Below, in pieces: positions 33,794 through 41,348 of a stretch of DNA of 64,000 nt. The DNA comes from JANPBY01 sp963805505 (lineage in GTDB: Bacteria; Actinomycetota; Actinomycetes; DATJPE01): positions 682,001 to 746,000 of the forward strand of contig CAWDUP010000007.1 in NCBI GenBank assembly GCA_963805505.1, given 5' to 3'. How positions within the stretch are numbered: the first letter of the stretch is position 1; each line of letters opens with the position of its first letter. A program made the translations under genes and the position numbers. Below the pieces are notes generated by a model. That model made no database searches, had not been told where the DNA came from, and was given only the letters and a program-made list of their open reading frames with translations.

Positions 33794-34891
33794 GTGGCAC
33801 GGACTGACGTAGCTGGCGATGACGTAGGCAACACCGGAGCGGTCCTTGACCTCGAAAGCCTCCGAGACCGCGTGCACAAGAACCTGGTCGATTTCATCGA
33901 ACAGCAAACCCCGCAACTCGACGACATCAGCGACGACCTCTCCCCGTTGATCGACGCCATCAGCTCACTGTTGTCCAAGGGCAAGCGGCTGCGCGCCGCC
34001 TTCTGCTACTGGGGCTGGCGAGGGGCGGGGCGCGACGACTGCGAAGAAGTCGTGCGGGCCGCGTCCTCCCTCGAGCTCCTGCAGGCCTGCGCGTTGATCC
34101 ACGACGACGTGATGGACCGCTCGGAGACCCGTCGCGGACAACCAACGGCGCACCGCAGGTTTGCGGCGCTCCACCGAGGGTCGTCGTGGTTGGGATCACC
34201 CGATGAGTTCGGTGTCGGTGCCGCGGTCCTGCTTGGCGACCTGTGTCTGGCGTGGTCGGATGAGCTGTTCTTCACCTCCGGTCTCGAGAGCGAGCCATTG
34301 CTGCGCGCCAAGCCGATCTTCGACGTGATGCGCACTGAATTGATGTCCGGGCAATATCTCGATCTCCTTGAGCAGGTGCGCGGTGGAGGGTCGGTTCCTC
34401 GCGCCATGCGCGTGGTCCGCTACAAAGCGGCGAAGTACACCGTCGAGCGGCCTCTCCACCTGGGCGGCACGCTCGCTGGCGCCGACCAGCGCCTGCTGGC
34501 TGTCTACAGCAGGTACGGGCTGCCGCTTGGTGAAGCGTTTCAGCTCCGCGACGACGTCCTAGGCGTGTTCGGTGACCCAGCCACCACGGGCAAACCAGCG
34601 GGGGACGACATACGCGAAGGCAAACGGACCGTTCTGGTCGCGCTGGCGGTGGAACGAGCGTCCCCTGCCCAGACTGCCCTCCTCCGGCGCCACCTCGGCG
34701 ACCCAGGTTTGTCCGAGGACGGCGTCGAAGACCTGCGGGCGACCATTCGGGACACCGGCGCCCTCGAGGAGGTGGAGGCGCTGATCTCGAGCCTGACGAG
34801 CACGGCATTGGACGCGCTCCAAGACGTGCCCCCACCGGCGCGTGAGCCGTTGGCCGCGCTCGCGATTGCCGCCACCTCCCGAACCGTCTGA
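33794..34891 (+). CDS. crtE: Geranylgeranyl diphosphate synthase-type polyprenyl synthetase
   Basis: A 365-residue trans-prenyl diphosphate synthase. The first Asp-rich motif is LIHDDVMDRSETRRG (DDxxD), and the second is FQLRDDVLGVFGD; KGKRLRAAF and the basic loop are also visible. It makes the C20 diphosphate used by phytoene synthase and, in this group, other isoprenoids. GTG 33794 was chosen because TACTGT lies seven bases upstream and no ribosome site exists; an ATG at 33749 would add 15 residues. crtI starts two bases after its stop. Its position next to the metF-like and mptA-like genes corresponds to mycobacterial idsA2. Confidence 0.9.
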   Translation: MARTDVAGDDVGNTGAVLDLESLRDRVHKNLVDFIEQQTPQLDDISDDLSPLIDAISSLLSKGKRLRAAFCYWGWRGAGRDDCEEVVRAASSLELLQACALIHDDVMDRSETRRGQPTAHRRFAALHRGSSWLGSPDEFGVGAAVLLGDLCLAWSDELFFTSGLESEPLLRAKPIFDVMRTELMSGQYLDLLEQVRGGGSVPRAMRVVRYKAAKYTVERPLHLGGTLAGADQRLLAVYSRYGLPLGEAFQLRDDVLGVFGDPATTGKPAGDDIREGKRTVLVALAVERASPAQTALLRRHLGDPGLSEDGVEDLRATIRDTGALEEVEALISSLTSTALDALQDVPPPAREPLAALAIAATSRTV

Positions 34892-34893
34892 CC

Positions 34894-36393
34894 GTGCGCC
34901 GAGTCAAGGGCCCCACCGATCACGTGGTGGTCGTGGGTGCGGGTCTGGGCGGGCTCTCGGCGGCCTTACGACTGGTGGGCTCCGGGCGACAGGTGACCGT
35001 CCTGGAACGCGAGTCCCTACCCGGGGGACGTGCGGGCCTGCTCGAAGTCGACGGATTCAGGTTCGACACCGGGCCGAGCGTGCTGACCATGCCCGACCTC
35101 ATCGCCGACGCGCTGGACTGTGTCGGGGAGCCGCTCGAGGACTGGCTCGAGCTCCACCCGGTCGCTCCGCTGTATCGCGCGTTCTACCCCGACGGCTCGA
35201 CGCTCGACGTGCACAGCGACGCCGACGAGATGACCGAAGAGGTAAGGCGCGTCTGCGGTCCCGCAGAGGCAGCCGGATATCGGCGGTACGTCGATTTCGT
35301 CTCTTCGCTCTACCGCTACGAGATGCGCAGCTTCATCGACCGGAACATCGACTCGCCCCTTGATCTGCTCACTCCAGACCTGGCCCGGTTGACGGCAATC
35401 GGAGGCTTTCGCCGACTTGCGCCCAAGGTCCACCAGTTCCTCAAGGACCCACGCACCGAACGAGTCTTCTCCTTCCAGTCCATGTATGCCGGGCTGTCAC
35501 CGTATGACGCTCTCGCGCTCTACGCCGTCATTGCCTATATGGACTCCGTCGCAGGCGTCTACTTCCCCAAGGGTGGAATGCACGCGGTCCCGAGGGCGCT
35601 CGCGGGGGCTGCGGAGAAGCATGGGGTGGAACTGCGCTACGACACCGAGGTGACCAAGGTGGAGACACGCGGCTCACGAGCGGTGGCCGTCCTCACCGCC
35701 GATGGGCAGCGCATTGCCTGCGACGCAGTCGTTCTCAATCCCGACCTGCCCGTTGCCTACCGAGACCTGCTAGGACGAAGGCCCTGGTCGGTCCGCCGGC
35801 TGCGATATTCACCGTCGTGCTTCCTCCTGCTGGCCGGCTCCACAGCGACGTACTCCAAGACGGCCCATCACAACATCCATTTCGGTCGCTCCTGGAAAGA
35901 CAACTTCGCCGAGCTCATCGATCAGGGTCGATTGATGAGTGATCCCTCGCTCCTCGTGACCAACCCGACGCTCGGCGACCCGGGGTTGGCGCCCGAGGGG
36001 AAGCAGATCTACTACGTCTTGTTCCCAACCCCGAACCTTGATGCGGGCATCAATTGGGACGAAGAAGGGCCGCGCTATCGAGACCAGGTGGTGAAGGTTC
36101 TCGAGCAACGCGGGTACACCGGCTTCGAAGGGGCCATCGAGGTCGAACGCACCACCACTCCCCTCGACTGGGCCAACCGTGGAATGGAGCGCGGGGCACC
36201 GTTTGCCGCTTCCCACAGCTTCAGCCAGACGGGTCCGTTCCGACCCAGCAATATCTGGGGAGAGAACGTCGTCTTCGCCGGATCCGGCACGGTGCCAGGT
36301 GTAGGCGTGCCCATGGTGCTGATCAGCGGACGACTCGCGGCCGAGCGAATCGTGGGCAAGGACGACAGCTACTCGTCCAGGGCATCGCGCTGA
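34894..36393 (+). CDS. crtI: Phytoene desaturase
   Basis: A 499-residue FAD-dependent desaturase that converts phytoene to lycopene or neurosporene. It has VVVGAGLGGLSAALRL at the N-terminus, LPGGRAGLLEVDGFRFDTGPSVLTMP (CrtI signature), the central FSFQSMYAGLSPYDALALYAVI, and at the C-terminus GENVVFAGSGTVPGVGVPMVLISGR. The GTG start is two bases after the crtE stop, so the pair is one transcript. The second desaturase of the window, at 26291, is more diverged. How many double bonds this one adds cannot be told from sequence. Confidence 0.92.
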   Translation: MRRVKGPTDHVVVVGAGLGGLSAALRLVGSGRQVTVLERESLPGGRAGLLEVDGFRFDTGPSVLTMPDLIADALDCVGEPLEDWLELHPVAPLYRAFYPDGSTLDVHSDADEMTEEVRRVCGPAEAAGYRRYVDFVSSLYRYEMRSFIDRNIDSPLDLLTPDLARLTAIGGFRRLAPKVHQFLKDPRTERVFSFQSMYAGLSPYDALALYAVIAYMDSVAGVYFPKGGMHAVPRALAGAAEKHGVELRYDTEVTKVETRGSRAVAVLTADGQRIACDAVVLNPDLPVAYRDLLGRRPWSVRRLRYSPSCFLLLAGSTATYSKTAHHNIHFGRSWKDNFAELIDQGRLMSDPSLLVTNPTLGDPGLAPEGKQIYYVLFPTPNLDAGINWDEEGPRYRDQVVKVLEQRGYTGFEGAIEVERTTTPLDWANRGMERGAPFAASHSFSQTGPFRPSNIWGENVVFAGSGTVPGVGVPMVLISGRLAAERIVGKDDSYSSRASR

Positions 36394-36444
36394 TCGGGAA
36401 CGAGCCCTTCGTCCGCTGAAAGAATCGCCTATGCTCGATCGACC

Positions 36445-38034
36445 ATGGCGATCACCGATCGTGTCGGTGCTGCGCTGAGAACGCAGGACGCGACCTCCGA
36501 GATCACGCCACGAGACGACGGACGACCAGTCGAGTCCGGCTCGTCCCTCGTGGCGGAGTTTGCCGTCACCGGTTTGCTCGGCACACTGCTCATGGCCGCG
36601 GGTGCGGTGTCTGTCGGTTTCCTGGCACCCGCCTCGAACCTGGCCACCGCTCCTGTCATCGAAACGCTGCGCGGGATCAACCCGGGCACGACGTTCTTCG
36701 CCGTCGGCGGTCGCATCCTCGTCATCGTCGGCGTAGCCGTCCTGCTGCAGGCCTGGTTGCGACTGGGCCATCACATCCGGACGTCGTCGGTGGTGCAGCC
36801 GCGTGAGCTGGTTCGGCTGCTCTGGCTGTGGGGCGTGCCGCTGTTGCTCGCACCGGTGCTGTTCAGCCGAGACATCTTCAGCTACATCGCCGCGAGCCGG
36901 ATGCTCCCGTCCGGTCTGGACCCTTACACCAACGGCACCGGCGCGCTGGTGCAGTACTGGTTCAACGACGGCGCCGACACCTTCTGGGTCGGATCGCCTT
37001 CGCCGTACGGCCCCCTGTGGGTCGGAGCTTCAACGGGCGTGTTCCACATCACCGGGGCCGCGGCCATCCCTGCCCTGATCGCCTTTCGGCTGCTAGCGCT
37101 GCTCGGCGTGGTCCTGCTGTGCGTCTACCTGCCGCGGTTGGCGAGGGTCTGCGGGGTAGACGCAGCCAAGGTCATCTGGCTCGGGCTGCTCAACCCCTTG
37201 GTTCTCATGCACTTCTTCTCGGCCGGTCACAACGACGCGCTCATGCTGGGGCTGCTCGTCGCCGGGATGACTCTTGCCTTGGAGGGTCGATACTTCGTCG
37301 GGACAGTTCTCGTGGTGATGGCCGGCGCCATCAAGGCGCCTGCCCTGTTGGGCCTTCCGTTCGTCGCGCTCGCCTGGCCAGGCGCAACCGATTCCCTCCT
37401 GCGCAGAATCGGGGCCTGGGTCAAGGTCTCCGTGATCGCTGCCGTGACCTTCCTCGGGCTCAATCTGGCGCTGGACCTCGACTTCGGCTGGTTGTCGGCG
37501 CTGGCTACGCCCGGAGCGGTGCGCAGCTGGCTCTCGCCCACGACCTCACTCGGCATGCTGGGTGGCCTGATCGGGGGTGCGGCGGGGCACCCGAACTTCG
37601 ACGACGGCTCCGTCACCGTGATGCGCGCGGCCGGCAACGTCCTCGCCCTGGGGATCGTGGCCCTGCTCGCTTTCGCGGCCAACCGCCGCACCACCGTGCG
37701 CGCCTTGGGCCTGGCGCTCCTAGCCGTCGTGGTCCTGGGACCGACGGTTCAACCCTGGTATCTGCTGTGGCCGCTGCTGATTCTCCTGGCTGCCGGCCTC
37801 AATCGCGGGGAGACCCGCGCGGCGGTCCTGCTCACGATCGGGATGGTTGTCTACACGGTGGCCAGCTCAGGCTCGACCGACGAGCGTCACTGGCAGTTCG
37901 GACTCAACAGCGGCCTGGCCGCGCTGCTGTCCGCCGTGATCGTCGGCCTGCTACTCGCGGCGTCCAGACGCGCTAGAGCAGTGGTCTGGGAGGACACCGA
38001 ACCGGATGCCCGCCCCCTCGCGAACGTCGGCTGA
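36445..38034 (+). CDS. MptA/MptB-type polyprenol-phosphomannose alpha-1,6-mannosyltransferase
   Basis: A 529-residue integral membrane GT-C glycosyltransferase with about 12 hydrophobic helices. The first loop carries the acidic motif FSRDIFSYIAASRM, followed by DPYTNGTGALVQYW and SPYGPLWV, which mark the MptA/MptB family that extends the mannan core of lipomannan in mycobacteria and corynebacteria. TATGCT nine bases before the ATG suggests a leaderless start. In M. tuberculosis mptA (Rv2174) directly follows idsA2; here crtI is inserted between them, and crtB follows 13 bases downstream. Mannosylation of lipoglycan is likely; a role with glycosylated carotenoid is not excluded. Confidence 0.85.
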   Translation: MAITDRVGAALRTQDATSEITPRDDGRPVESGSSLVAEFAVTGLLGTLLMAAGAVSVGFLAPASNLATAPVIETLRGINPGTTFFAVGGRILVIVGVAVLLQAWLRLGHHIRTSSVVQPRELVRLLWLWGVPLLLAPVLFSRDIFSYIAASRMLPSGLDPYTNGTGALVQYWFNDGADTFWVGSPSPYGPLWVGASTGVFHITGAAAIPALIAFRLLALLGVVLLCVYLPRLARVCGVDAAKVIWLGLLNPLVLMHFFSAGHNDALMLGLLVAGMTLALEGRYFVGTVLVVMAGAIKAPALLGLPFVALAWPGATDSLLRRIGAWVKVSVIAAVTFLGLNLALDLDFGWLSALATPGAVRSWLSPTTSLGMLGGLIGGAAGHPNFDDGSVTVMRAAGNVLALGIVALLAFAANRRTTVRALGLALLAVVVLGPTVQPWYLLWPLLILLAAGLNRGETRAAVLLTIGMVVYTVASSGSTDERHWQFGLNSGLAALLSAVIVGLLLAASRRARAVVWEDTEPDARPLANVG

Positions 38035-38047
38035 CCGGGGAGGACCC

Positions 38048-38959
38048 GTGAGTCGACGCGACCTGACCGCCGCCGGGATCCGTGACGAGGACCTGCGTCG
38101 GTCCTATGAACGTTGCCGGCGGTTGAACGCCGAACACGGCAAGACCTACTACCTGGCCACCCTTCTGCTGCCCCCCGCGAAGCGCCCGTTCGTGCACGCC
38201 CTGTACGGGTTCGCCCGCTACGCCGACGAGATCGTGGATGTCCCCGGACGCGATGACCTCGCGGCCGCAGAGCACCTCAAACGCTGGGGTGATGCCTTCC
38301 TCACCGACCTGCAGCGCGGAAGCAGCGACGACCCAGTTTGTCGCGCAGTCGTTGACACCGCACGCCGATGGGACATCCCGACGGAGCATTTCGAGGCGTT
38401 TCTTGCCTCGATGGCCATGGACCTGACGATCACCGACTACCAGACCTACGACGACCTCTACACCTATGTCTACGGGTCGGCTGCGGTGATCGGACTGCAG
38501 ATGGTGCCGATCCTGGAGCCGTTGGACGCCGGCGCCTTCGTCGCGGCCAAAGACCTCGGGGTGGCCTTCCAGCTGGCCAATTTCATCCGCGATGTCGGGG
38601 AGGACCTCGATCGGGGGCGGGTCTACCTGCCAGGCGAGGATCTGGACCGGTTCGGGCTGACCCGAGCCGATCTCGAACGGCGAGTCGTCGATGATCGGGT
38701 GCGTTCGCTGCTGCGGTTCGAAATTGCCCGAGTGCGTCGACTCGAGTCTGCCGCCCGACCGGGCATCGACCTCCTGCATCCGACGAGCCGGCCGTGCATA
38801 GAGGCGGCCCGAGTGCTCTACTGCGGCATCGTCGATGAGGTCGAGGCCAACGATTTCGCGGTCTTCGACCAACGCGCGAAGGTACCGCTGCACCGCAGGC
38901 TCAGCGTCGCCGGTCGCGCCTGGAGCGGAGCCGTACGCGCCCGGCGAACGGCAGCCTAG
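38048..38959 (+). CDS. crtB: Phytoene synthase
   Basis: A 303-residue squalene/phytoene synthase that condenses two geranylgeranyl diphosphates. The two Asp-rich motifs are YADEIVDVPG (about residues 58-67) and the second as FQLANFIRDVGEDLDRGRVYLP; YTYVYGSAAVIG is also typical. The GTG at 38048 is preceded by GGGGAGG at good spacing and was preferred to an upstream ATG (38006) inside the mannosyltransferase gene. Its last bases overlap the convergent crtYd stop in a shared CTAG. Likely in one transcript with the mannosyltransferase. Confidence 0.93.
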   Translation: MSRRDLTAAGIRDEDLRRSYERCRRLNAEHGKTYYLATLLLPPAKRPFVHALYGFARYADEIVDVPGRDDLAAAEHLKRWGDAFLTDLQRGSSDDPVCRAVVDTARRWDIPTEHFEAFLASMAMDLTITDYQTYDDLYTYVYGSAAVIGLQMVPILEPLDAGAFVAAKDLGVAFQLANFIRDVGEDLDRGRVYLPGEDLDRFGLTRADLERRVVDDRVRSLLRFEIARVRRLESAARPGIDLLHPTSRPCIEAARVLYCGIVDEVEANDFAVFDQRAKVPLHRRLSVAGRAWSGAVRARRTAA

Positions 38960-39336
38960 GACCCGCGAATCTGAGTCGACCGTCCCCGTGGGGGTCCGGA
39001 GCGTGGTTCGCGCTGCAGACCACGACGACCCCAGAACACCCACCAGGCCAGCGTTTGAAGCACGAGCGAAAAGCCGAAGAGCAGGTCCTCGAACGGAGCC
39101 CATGCGATCCGGCCGTCGCCGAGAAACACCGGGGCAGCGCCTCCGACGATGAATGCGTCGTCGTAGCGCACGATCTCCAAGCCGGTGAGGATCCCGTTCG
39201 TGAGGAGCTGGAAGCCGAGCACGATCGAGTAGGACACCCAGAACACCCGACGAGCGATCAGCCGTGTGCGCAGGATGACCCCGTCGACGAGCAAGGCGAG
39301 CACTACCCCGGTCAAGGCGAGCTGGGTGTAGGTCAC
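38956..39336 (-). CDS. crtYd: Lycopene cyclase subunit CrtYd-like
   Basis: A 126-residue membrane protein, second half of the heterodimeric lycopene cyclase of actinobacteria. Three helices are visible, and the catalytic-type motif APFEDLLFGFSLVLQTLAWW matches the family PxE(D/E)xxF pattern. It overlaps crtYc by four bases and its stop overlaps the crtB stop. Members of this family form beta- or epsilon-rings; which one cannot be read from sequence. With an intact CruF in the window, cyclisation at one end only is expected. The C-terminal 25 residues are Arg/Gly-rich. Confidence 0.88.
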   Translation of the reverse strand: MTYTQLALTGVVLALLVDGVILRTRLIARRVFWVSYSIVLGFQLLTNGILTGLEIVRYDDAFIVGGAAPVFLGDGRIAWAPFEDLLFGFSLVLQTLAWWVFWGRRGLQREPRSGPPRGRSTQIRGS

Positions 39337-39662
39337 GCGTCCTCACCCGGATCCCATCCCCGGACCGAGCGCACGGCCTCGAGCGTCAGGATGGCGGCGA
39401 TGGGTACGACGACGAAGAAGACGAGCTCTTCCAAGGGAACACCGCCGGGCAAGGTGACCCCCGTGACTCGGTCCGGGTCGAACGTCCAATGCCTGCGCGA
39501 GACGGCATAGGCATCCCATACGTAGAACACGATGACAACAGGGGCGAGAGAGGCGAGCAGGCGACGCCATCGACGGTAGACCCGCGTCCTCAGGGCAACC
39601 TCGAGCCAGCCGGATCCCGCGACCACGAACAGCATCACCCCGAGATAGCTGAGATGGCTCAT
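39333..39662 (-). CDS. crtYc: Lycopene cyclase subunit CrtYc-like
   Basis: A 109-residue membrane protein, first half of the heterodimeric lycopene cyclase. Features are the HLSYLGVMLFVVAGSGWLE opening, a conserved FYVWDAYAVSRRHWTFD and the catalytic-type GVPLEELVFFVVVP. The ATG at 39662 is preceded by GGGAG at good spacing and excludes nine in-frame upstream residues. It is the promoter-proximal gene of a crtYc-crtYd pair transcribed away from the flippase gene, and the pair is convergent to crtB. Confidence 0.88.
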   Translation of the reverse strand: MSHLSYLGVMLFVVAGSGWLEVALRTRVYRRWRRLLASLAPVVIVFYVWDAYAVSRRHWTFDPDRVTGVTLPGGVPLEELVFFVVVPIAAILTLEAVRSVRGWDPGEDA

Positions 39663-39723
39663 GCCGCTCCCTGCCGGGCCGGGCTGCATCCCTGGGTCAC
39701 CGGTTCACCCTAGGGTGACCTGC

Positions 39724-39777
39724 ATGAACCGACGTCGTCGCCTGCGCAGCTTCAAGCGCGAGGTGAGACATGGCTGA
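39724..39777 (+). CDS. Arg-rich 17-codon leader peptide overlapping the flippase start
   Basis: A short frame from ATG 39724 encodes 17 residues with seven Arg and one Lys (MNRRRRLRSFKREVRHG). TAGGGT (39710-39715) ends eight bases before it, so it would be the first, leaderless frame of the transcript. Its stop lies eight bases inside the flippase gene, whose own ATG (39770) has a GAGGTGAG site within the leader. Translational coupling is plausible; expression is unproven. Confidence 0.45.
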   Translation: MNRRRRLRSFKREVRHG

Positions 39778-40894
39778 GGAGCCGAAGCGCCCCATCAGCG
39801 ACGTGGTGATCCCAGAAGCAAAGGGTGAGCCTGCCTCACGTTCGTCGATGTTCCGCAAAGTACTGATCGGGACGCTGAGCGGGGCTCTGTTCGTCCTGAT
39901 CTTCGTCAAGATCATCCCAGGCCTCGCCAGCTACGAGAACATCTGGGAGGAGGCCCGCGCCGCCCCCCGTTGGGAGCAGCTGGGGTTGCTCGCCATCGGA
40001 TTCGTCATCATGGGCCTGTCCACGGCCATGATGGTGCTGCCGATTCGCGGCATCGGGGCTGGCCGCGCCTTCATCACCCAGCAGGGGTCGCAGGCGATCA
40101 GCAACACGATCCCGGGACCGTCGGGGACCGGGATGCGCTTCATCATGCTGCGGTCCTACGGCGTCGATGTCGAGGACTTCAGCCGCGGCATGGTGGCCGT
40201 GAGCATCTGGAACAACGTCTGCATGTTGTCCATGCCCGGAGTCGCCGTTCTCCTGTTCACGATCTTCGACTCCAGCGACGAAGGCGACAGCCTGACCGGC
40301 TGGGCACTCCTGGCCATCGGCGTCGCCATCGCCTTGATCTTGACGGTGATCGCCGTGCTGCGCAGCATCGGGTTCGCCAAGTGGCTCGGGCGATTCGGTC
40401 AGCGACTGTCCAACTTCTGCCTCCGACTGCTGCGCAAACCCGAGGTCGACGGCTGGGAAGCCTCAGCAGTGACGTTGCGGCACAACACGGTGACGGTTCT
40501 CAAAGCGCGTGGCCTGCGGTTGACCGTTCTCACCCTCGCCAACTACTGGTTGACCGGCATCTTGCTGATCCTGTGTCTACGGCTCGTCGGGATCGACAGC
40601 TCGGTCCTGCCCTGGGGTGTGGCGCTGACCACCTACACCGTGGGTCGGCTGTCCACGGTGATCCAGGTGACTCCCGGAGGGGTCGGCGTGGTCGAGGTGG
40701 CCTATACCGCAGCCTTCGTCGCGGTGACCTCGCCAGCCATGCAGGATCAGGTGACGGCCGGTGTGCTGATCTTCCGCGGCTTCACCTACCTTCTGCCGAT
40801 CGTGGTCGGCGCCTTCTGCTACCTCGCCTGGCGCTTCGACAAGGGTCGTGGGGTGCCGGTCACCCACGGCCCACTCGATCCAGCAACCAGCTGA
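39770..40894 (+). CDS. Lysylphosphatidylglycerol-synthase-TM-type flippase-like membrane protein
   Basis: A 374-residue integral membrane protein of the LPG_synthase_TM family (UPF0104). About eight helices are seen, with the family features TQQGSQAISNTIPGPSGTGM and STVIQVTPGGVGVVEVAYTA near the C-terminus. The soluble aminoacyl-transfer domain of MprF is missing, so it should act as a lipid-translocase-like or hydrophobic-transport protein. In this context, next to mannan and carotenoid genes, a lipid-linked sugar or glycolipid cargo can be imagined but not shown. It is translated from ATG 39770 within a short upstream frame. Confidence 0.85.
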   Translation: MAEEPKRPISDVVIPEAKGEPASRSSMFRKVLIGTLSGALFVLIFVKIIPGLASYENIWEEARAAPRWEQLGLLAIGFVIMGLSTAMMVLPIRGIGAGRAFITQQGSQAISNTIPGPSGTGMRFIMLRSYGVDVEDFSRGMVAVSIWNNVCMLSMPGVAVLLFTIFDSSDEGDSLTGWALLAIGVAIALILTVIAVLRSIGFAKWLGRFGQRLSNFCLRLLRKPEVDGWEASAVTLRHNTVTVLKARGLRLTVLTLANYWLTGILLILCLRLVGIDSSVLPWGVALTTYTVGRLSTVIQVTPGGVGVVEVAYTAAFVAVTSPAMQDQVTAGVLIFRGFTYLLPIVVGAFCYLAWRFDKGRGVPVTHGPLDPATS

Positions 40895-40918
40895 ACGAAC
40901 CGCGATCCGGCGCGGGGG

Positions 40919-41269
40919 CTAGGCGAGCGCTTGGGCTCGACGCTTGATCTCGGTGCCCCGGTTTTCGGCCAGCGCCTGAGCCGGGCTGCCCGGGATGGAA
41001 TCATCGGGCGTCAGCAGCCATCGCAGTGCCTCCTCGTCGGAGAAGCCGCCGTCGGAGAGCAAGGTCAGGACACCGGGCAACCCCTTGACCGGCCCGTCGT
41101 CGGCCAAGAACAGGCGAGGCACCCGGAGAACTCCCTCGGTGCGACTGGCCAGCAGGTGCCGGTCCTTCAGGGCCTGCCGCACCCGCAGCACATCGCTCCC
41201 CCACAGCTCGGCCACCTCGGGCACCGTCAACCAGTCGTCGACGCTGACCTGTTCACGCATGTCACTCAT
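40919..41269 (-). CDS. Rv2175c-type DNA-binding protein
   Basis: A 116-residue protein with an N-terminal winged helix-turn-helix (DDWLTVPEVAELWGSDVLRVRQALKD), then LPGVLTLLSDGGFSDEEALRWLL, which is the second conserved segment of Rv2175c homologues. In M. tuberculosis the homologue is DNA-binding and is phosphorylated by the divergently encoded PknL; here the pknL-like gene is also divergent, 79 bases away. The ATG at 41269 follows GGGGG; a second ATG three codons downstream is possible. A phosphorylatable N-terminal Thr or Ser is present (Ser2), but the exact site is not predictable. Confidence 0.88.
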   Translation of the reverse strand: MSDMREQVSVDDWLTVPEVAELWGSDVLRVRQALKDRHLLASRTEGVLRVPRLFLADDGPVKGLPGVLTLLSDGGFSDEEALRWLLTPDDSIPGSPAQALAENRGTEIKRRAQALA

Positions 41270-41334
41270 CCCCCAAGCCTGCCAGCACGGTCTGCGCCAC
41301 GGCTTGCCTCCCCGCTCTTTCCGTCGGCCGAACG

Positions 41335-41340
41335 TACACT
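41335..41340 (+). promoter_or_regulatory. Leaderless -10 element of the pknL-like gene
   Basis: TACACT ends eight bases before ATG 41349 and two bases before ATG 41343, which supports 41349 as the start of a leaderless transcript. No Shine-Dalgarno sequence is visible. Confidence 0.5.
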
Positions 41341-41348
41341 CGATGACG

